Below are positions 6,804 to 10,334 of a stretch of DNA of 10,334 nt, piece after piece (within the stretch, counting starts at the first letter, position 1; every line of letters begins with the position of its first letter). The position numbers were made by a program, and so were the translations under genes. The DNA lies in the NCBI GenBank assembly GCA_002315825.1, contig DCIC01000059.1, positions 1 to 10,334 of the forward strand, read 5' to 3'. The notes under the pieces are model-generated. The model did no database searches, was not told the DNA's origin, and saw nothing but the letters and a program-made list of their open reading frames with translations. The stretch comes from Bacteroidales bacterium UBA1736. GTDB lineage: Bacteria > Bacteroidota > Bacteroidia > Bacteroidales > UBA932.

Positions 6804-7933
6804 CTGAAAAATTAATTGTTTTAACCACGATGCTCGCTATGAGCACCGCAATGTTGGCTCAAAGCGGAATAACTGATTTCCATAAGGACAATGAGGTCGT
6901 CCCTATGCTTCTCAGCGCAAGGAAAGAGCGCGCTGGCGCTCCCAAGGATGCAGATAATAAGCCACTGACCCTGCTGCATTTCTCGGACCTTCACGGATGC
7001 GCTGAGAATCTGCAGCGCATAGTGGATTTCTCGCAGGCATATAAAGACTATATCGATGATGTAATACATACCGGAGACGGCGTGATATGCTATCTGGATG
7101 ACCCCAACGAATTCTGTAAAGTAAGCGGGGCCGACAGGATTCTCAACACGGTAGGCAATCACGATTGTTGGAAAGGCCATCTGGTATGGGCGCAGACCGA
7201 CAAGCCTTACGATGCCACAAAAGAGGACGTATATAATATGCTGTTTGTCGGAGATGACCCTTCATCTCCTCTTGTTGACAAATGGAATGTCACCCAACCA
7301 AGCGGTGTGAAAGACAAGAAATCTCCCGATTATTTCGCTTGCTATTATTACAAGGATTACCCCCATAGCCGAATCAGACTGATTGTCCTGGACTGCATTC
7401 ATTACGACGAGGCTCAGAACAGATGGTTCGAAGACTGTCTTGGCGATGCGGCCGGAAAGGGGCTGACCGTGATTGGTGTCACCCATTTCCCGGCACAGAA
7501 CGGCAATACTGCATTGGACAGCGGTTTTGCACCAATAGGAGGAAAGTTAAGTGGGGTGGAGAATCCGAATGTGGTCCAGTTTGAAGCTATGCCTGACGCT
7601 GCCTTCGCTGCAGTTGACCGTTTCATAGACAAAGATGGTGTCTTTGTTTGCTGGCTCAGCGGACATACCCACAGCGATTTCATCTCTACAGTGGATGGGC
7701 ACGAGAGACAACTGCAGATAATTGTGGACAAGGGTGGCAGCGGTGACGCTTATATGAGCGAAGACCGCAGCGTGGGGACCATCAATCAGGACGCATTCAA
7801 TCTCACGACCGTCAATACCACAAAAAGCTTACTCATCATAAACAGGATAGGCTGTACGACAGGGCCTGATATGAGGAGCAAGAAATTGTTTGTGTACGAT
7901 TACAAAAGCAGGAAGATAGTCACTTCCGAATAG
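6800..7933 (+). CDS. secreted calcineurin-like metallophosphoesterase
   Basis: Predicted 377-residue protein with a signal peptide over about residues 1-20 (hydrophobic run ending MLAQSG), placing it in the periplasm or at the surface. The dinuclear-metal metallophosphoesterase motifs appear in order: SDLHG at 62-66 (Asp63, His65), HTGDG at 90-94 (Asp93), VGNHD at 118-122 (Asn120, His121), THF at 228-230 (His229) and SGHTHSD at 287-293 (His289, His291). The full metal-binding set is intact, so it should be an active phosphomonoesterase or phosphodiesterase. The substrate cannot be read from sequence. The region between the third and fourth motifs (about 125-225) is long and carries several aromatic and charged stretches that may form a specificity insert. 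It overlaps dapF by ATGA at its start and the convergent hydrolase gene by 14 bp at its end. Confidence 0.92.
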   Translation: MTEKLIVLTTMLAMSTAMLAQSGITDFHKDNEVVPMLLSARKERAGAPKDADNKPLTLLHFSDLHGCAENLQRIVDFSQAYKDYIDDVIHTGDGVICYLDDPNEFCKVSGADRILNTVGNHDCWKGHLVWAQTDKPYDATKEDVYNMLFVGDDPSSPLVDKWNVTQPSGVKDKKSPDYFACYYYKDYPHSRIRLIVLDCIHYDEAQNRWFEDCLGDAAGKGLTVIGVTHFPAQNGNTALDSGFAPIGGKLSGVENPNVVQFEAMPDAAFAAVDRFIDKDGVFVCWLSGHTHSDFISTVDGHERQLQIIVDKGGSGDAYMSEDRSVGTINQDAFNLTTVNTTKSLLIINRIGCTTGPDMRSKKLFVYDYKSRKIVTSE

Positions 7934-9221
7934 ACTTTTCCGTCTTGAGCCAGTCAACTATTGTTTCCAGGACCTCAGGACTGATTGTTTCCTCAATATC
8001 CTTATATTCAGAGACATCTCCGGTATCACAATGCTGGAATAGGTGATTTGCGTTCTTTATCGGCGCTAATTTATTCGGAGATTTCAACCCCTTCTCAAGA
8101 GCCGAAAGGTTCTGCGCGCAATCCACCTGACTGTCTTTTGTACCGTTGAGTGCAAGCACAGGGCACTGAATCTTTCCCAAAGCCGACTGGACATCAAGAC
8201 TGATGAAAGATCTCATATAAGGGGTATTGAATTGAGTCTGAACAGCTTTGAAATTTTGCGCCAGGGCATCGGAAATACCGTAGAGAGAAGCATCGGGCTT
8301 GGGTGCGCCTTCCACGATATGCTTGAAATAATCGGAAAGCAGACGCAAATATTCTTTTCTGACGCCCTCATCAATACCGGCACTGATCAAAGCGTATTCG
8401 TTCTGATCCAAAAGTGTCCTAGAAGGAGAAACAACCATAGCGGCAAGGCTGACCACAAATTCGACAGCCCCTTCTGATGCAAGCAGAAGGGCAAGGCTTC
8501 CGCCTTCACTGTGTCCGAGCACGCCTACGGCATCGAAGCGCTCTCTCAAAAGCTTGATTCCCGCCAATGCGTCATTCTTAAGATCGTCTTCGGTAAAATT
8601 GACGATGTCTCCTGTGGATTCGCCAAACCCTCTGTCATCATAACGAAGAGTCGCTACTCCCACCCTTGCAAGGGCATCAGCGATAACGGCAAAAGGTTTA
8701 TGGTCGAATAGCTCCTCGTCTCTATTCTGAAGACCGCTGCCGCTTATCATAATCAGAGCCAAGGTCTTGCGATCAGCATTTGAAGGCATAGTCAATGTAC
8801 CTTTCAGACAGGCTCCCCCATTATTGAACGACACATCCTCCGTAGTGTAAGGAAAAGGTCCTACAGGGGTCTGCGGACGATTTCTGACAGGTTCACCCGG
8901 TTTGAGGGACAATGGGAATTCCAAGCCTCTCTGGGTGAAAGTTCCGGTGATGGTATTAAGCATCCACAATCCTTCAAATGATGCGGCGATTGCCGCGATT
9001 TCAATCTTTATCTTTCCCGCAACCTCTCGTTTGACTGTGGCCTGTATCCCCTTGGCTCCCTGATCGGGAACATCAAGAGTGGCATTCCCGCTTTCATCAA
9101 GATGAAATACAAGTGACAGTTTTGCTCCGCTTAATTCAATATTGCCGGACCAGGTGCCGGTCTGTGCTGATACCTGAACAAAAATCAGAACAAAGGCAGA
9201 GAGCAACAATATACGTTTCAT
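7920..9221 (-). CDS. secreted alpha/beta hydrolase with N-terminal beta-rich domain
   Basis: Predicted 433-residue serine hydrolase, exported by a signal peptide over about residues 1-19 (VSAQ). Residues 22-110 form a beta-rich domain beginning GTWSGNIEL and containing VPDQGAKGI, a module commonly found in front of Bacteroidota alpha/beta hydrolases of this type. The hydrolase domain starts near 130. It has an oxyanion-hole segment ISGSGLQNRDEE (159-170), DDRGFGES (195-202), the nucleophile elbow GHSEGG with Ser238, a helical cap from about 265 to 345, Asp363 in LNGTKDSQVD and His393 in NANHLF. The full triad Ser238-Asp363-His393 is therefore present. An ester substrate, possibly on an acylated polysaccharide, is likely, but peptidase-like relatives exist. 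It lies 27 bp downstream of the TIM-barrel gene, probably in one operon, and its stop overlaps the phosphoesterase gene. Confidence 0.92.
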   Translation of the reverse strand: MKRILLLSAFVLIFVQVSAQTGTWSGNIELSGAKLSLVFHLDESGNATLDVPDQGAKGIQATVKREVAGKIKIEIAAIAASFEGLWMLNTITGTFTQRGLEFPLSLKPGEPVRNRPQTPVGPFPYTTEDVSFNNGGACLKGTLTMPSNADRKTLALIMISGSGLQNRDEELFDHKPFAVIADALARVGVATLRYDDRGFGESTGDIVNFTEDDLKNDALAGIKLLRERFDAVGVLGHSEGGSLALLLASEGAVEFVVSLAAMVVSPSRTLLDQNEYALISAGIDEGVRKEYLRLLSDYFKHIVEGAPKPDASLYGISDALAQNFKAVQTQFNTPYMRSFISLDVQSALGKIQCPVLALNGTKDSQVDCAQNLSALEKGLKSPNKLAPIKNANHLFQHCDTGDVSEYKDIEETISPEVLETIVDWLKTEKSIRK

Positions 9222-9248
9222 GATAATATAATAATGATGTAAAATTCT
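9222..9248 (-). other. 27-bp intra-operon spacer
   Basis: A short A/T-rich gap between the stop of the TIM-barrel gene (9249) and the ATG of the hydrolase (9221). No terminator hairpin and no Shine-Dalgarno sequence is seen, consistent with cotranscription. Confidence 0.5.
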
Positions 9249-10334
9249 TTATTGTCTGCCTGCAATCGCTTTGAGATGACTGTCGGGCGCAAGCATAATG
9301 TCCCAGGCAAGAACGACCTTGCTAAGGCCGGCCTCTTTGACAGCATCAAGAGACTCTACAATGTATTCAGGACTTGTACGAGCAATGTCATCCCTATAAT
9401 TGATCTCTATCCCCGGATATACAGGGCTATCCGACAAGTCTTTTGCCTTTAGCAACTCACGCAGCAGATACTCCCGGGTAAGACTCGCGTCACTGAATCC
9501 AGAGTCAAAGGAGCGCATCTCAAAGCCGATACCGGCAGGAGCATCGGTCTTGCGATACATCATTGGCTTGACATAATCAGCCTTTTGAGTAATTGACGGA
9601 TAATCCTGGCCAACGATATCTGCAAGCGCGGGAGCAAATAGATCAAGCCCGACTGTCAGACCCTTTGAATGGAACCAATCAGCCAGTTCTCCGACAGACT
9701 TGGAAATAATCTCTGCCTTAGCACTGAGAAAATCATTCAGCAGCACGTCATCCTTTACGACACCGCTTTTAGATATCGATTTAAGCCTCTCAATATCAAC
9801 ATTATGCTCAGCATATACAGACATACACTCCTCGCATCCGCAACTAAGGACCCCGCTCTGTCCGGCCACATATGAAGCCGTTCTGATCTTATCCAGAAAT
9901 ACACCATCAAAGCCGCACCCTTCAAAATGCTTATTATAAATATTCTTGACAGCAGTTATGTTTTTATCGGACGAAGGACAATAGAATGTAAAATCCTCCC
10001 CTTCCTGTAGATTGTAGGACTCTGTCTTTTCGCCCCAAAGGTCAACTGACTGCTCGGCCGTCTCAAGATGACCGATTTCAGAGAACACCGGCATCCAGAG
10101 GATCATCTGAATGCCCTTTGAATGCAAGTACTCGCCTATTCTCTTATATGGCTGAGCATCGAGATTCCAGCCGATGATGACTTTTTCGACCGGTATCATC
10201 GATGTTACTGTCTCAAGCCTGTCAATGATTTGTTCGGTAGTGTAATTCTGATTGTTCCAGCCTCCTGTGCAAATCTGTAGAATGTACGACTGCTGCGGAC
10301 ACTTGTCAGCTTCGATTGCGGCAATTCTGCCGGC
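9249..10334 (-). CDS. TIM-barrel glycoside hydrolase-like protein, partial (5' end beyond the right edge)
   Basis: The frame is open from the right edge (codon at 10334-10332) to the stop at 9249, 361 visible residues. The ATG at 10199 is internal, because clear coding continues upstream of it, including a beta-strand-like ILQICTGGW followed by a helix. Numbering from the visible end, the pattern of alternating strands and helices fits a TIM barrel: MILWMPVFSEIG at 77-88, GFDGVFLDKIR at 141-151 (Asp143, Asp148), GLTVGLDLFAPAL at 225-237, ADYVKPMMY at 252-260, YPGIEINY at 306-313 and KVVLAWDIML at 339-348. It resembles the putative glycosidases related to GH10-like/GHL and GH42-type barrels. 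A CGCEEC motif (165-170) matches the cysteine motif seen in some of those families. I cannot name a precise family, substrate or catalytic pair. The true start and any signal peptide are outside the window. Confidence 0.75.
   Translation of the reverse strand, partial: AGRIAAIEADKCPQQSYILQICTGGWNNQNYTTEQIIDRLETVTSMIPVEKVIIGWNLDAQPYKRIGEYLHSKGIQMILWMPVFSEIGHLETAEQSVDLWGEKTESYNLQEGEDFTFYCPSSDKNITAVKNIYNKHFEGCGFDGVFLDKIRTASYVAGQSGVLSCGCEECMSVYAEHNVDIERLKSISKSGVVKDDVLLNDFLSAKAEIISKSVGELADWFHSKGLTVGLDLFAPALADIVGQDYPSITQKADYVKPMMYRKTDAPAGIGFEMRSFDSGFSDASLTREYLLRELLKAKDLSDSPVYPGIEINYRDDIARTSPEYIVESLDAVKEAGLSKVVLAWDIMLAPDSHLKAIAGRQ

Noticed and set aside
7918..7940. AGTC/GACT hairpin followed by TTTT after the phosphoesterase stop
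   Set aside because: A 4-bp stem with an 11-base loop is too weak to support a terminator call.
10197..10199. ATG at 10199 as the true start of the TIM-barrel gene
   Set aside because: The same frame is open for 45 more codons to the window edge and encodes a plausible first barrel strand, so the ATG is internal.
1..10334. CRISPR array, tRNA or rRNA gene, transposase, phage or defence genes, complete polysaccharide utilization locus
   Set aside because: I saw no regularly spaced repeats, no RNA-gene signatures and no such protein families. Glycan-related enzymes are present, but no SusC/SusD pair or regulator accompanies them.

Overview
The window looks like ordinary, densely packed chromosome from a member of the Bacteroidota, most likely an uncultivated or host-associated Bacteroidales. 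Support for this comes from several lines. The gene set is typical: a periplasmic GH95 fucosidase, a lipoprotein cytochrome c peroxidase with an N-terminal haem-binding domain, an alpha/beta hydrolase with the GTWSG/PDQGAKGI N-terminal domain common in this phylum, and dapF. Clear Shine-Dalgarno sites are mostly absent. Two sites match the Bacteroidota -7 promoter consensus TAnnTTTG, and secreted proteins carry short MKK-type signal peptides. I see no tRNA, rRNA, CRISPR array, transposase, phage gene or defence system.

Layout from left to right. Positions 1-97 are a GC-rich element with a perfect 27-bp inverted repeat and smaller hairpins inside; it probably belongs to a dispersed family. Next is a minus-strand LoiP-like M48 metalloprotease lipoprotein. 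A 168-bp divergent intergenic region separates it from a plus-strand tri-haem cytochrome c peroxidase lipoprotein. That gene ends tail to tail, with an 11-bp overlap, on a minus-strand pair: an AlkZ/YcaQ-like winged-helix protein and, 6 bp downstream, a GH95 alpha-L-fucosidase. A 63-bp divergent gap leads to a plus-strand pair, dapF and a secreted calcineurin-like phosphoesterase, joined by an ATGA overlap. This pair ends with a 14-bp tail-to-tail overlap on another minus-strand pair: a TIM-barrel glycosidase-like protein that runs off the right edge and a secreted alpha/beta hydrolase 27 bp downstream.

Functionally the window mixes cell-envelope maintenance (M48 protease, peroxidase, diaminopimelate synthesis for peptidoglycan) with periplasmic polymer or ester degradation (GH95, TIM-barrel protein, esterase-like hydrolase, phosphoesterase). 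No SusC/SusD pair or regulator is present, so there is no visible complete polysaccharide utilization locus. The points most worth checking are the palindromic element at the left edge, the pairing of a DNA-glycosylase-like protein with a fucosidase, the coupling of dapF to a secreted phosphoesterase, and the tri-haem peroxidase. I found no convincing new biological system.
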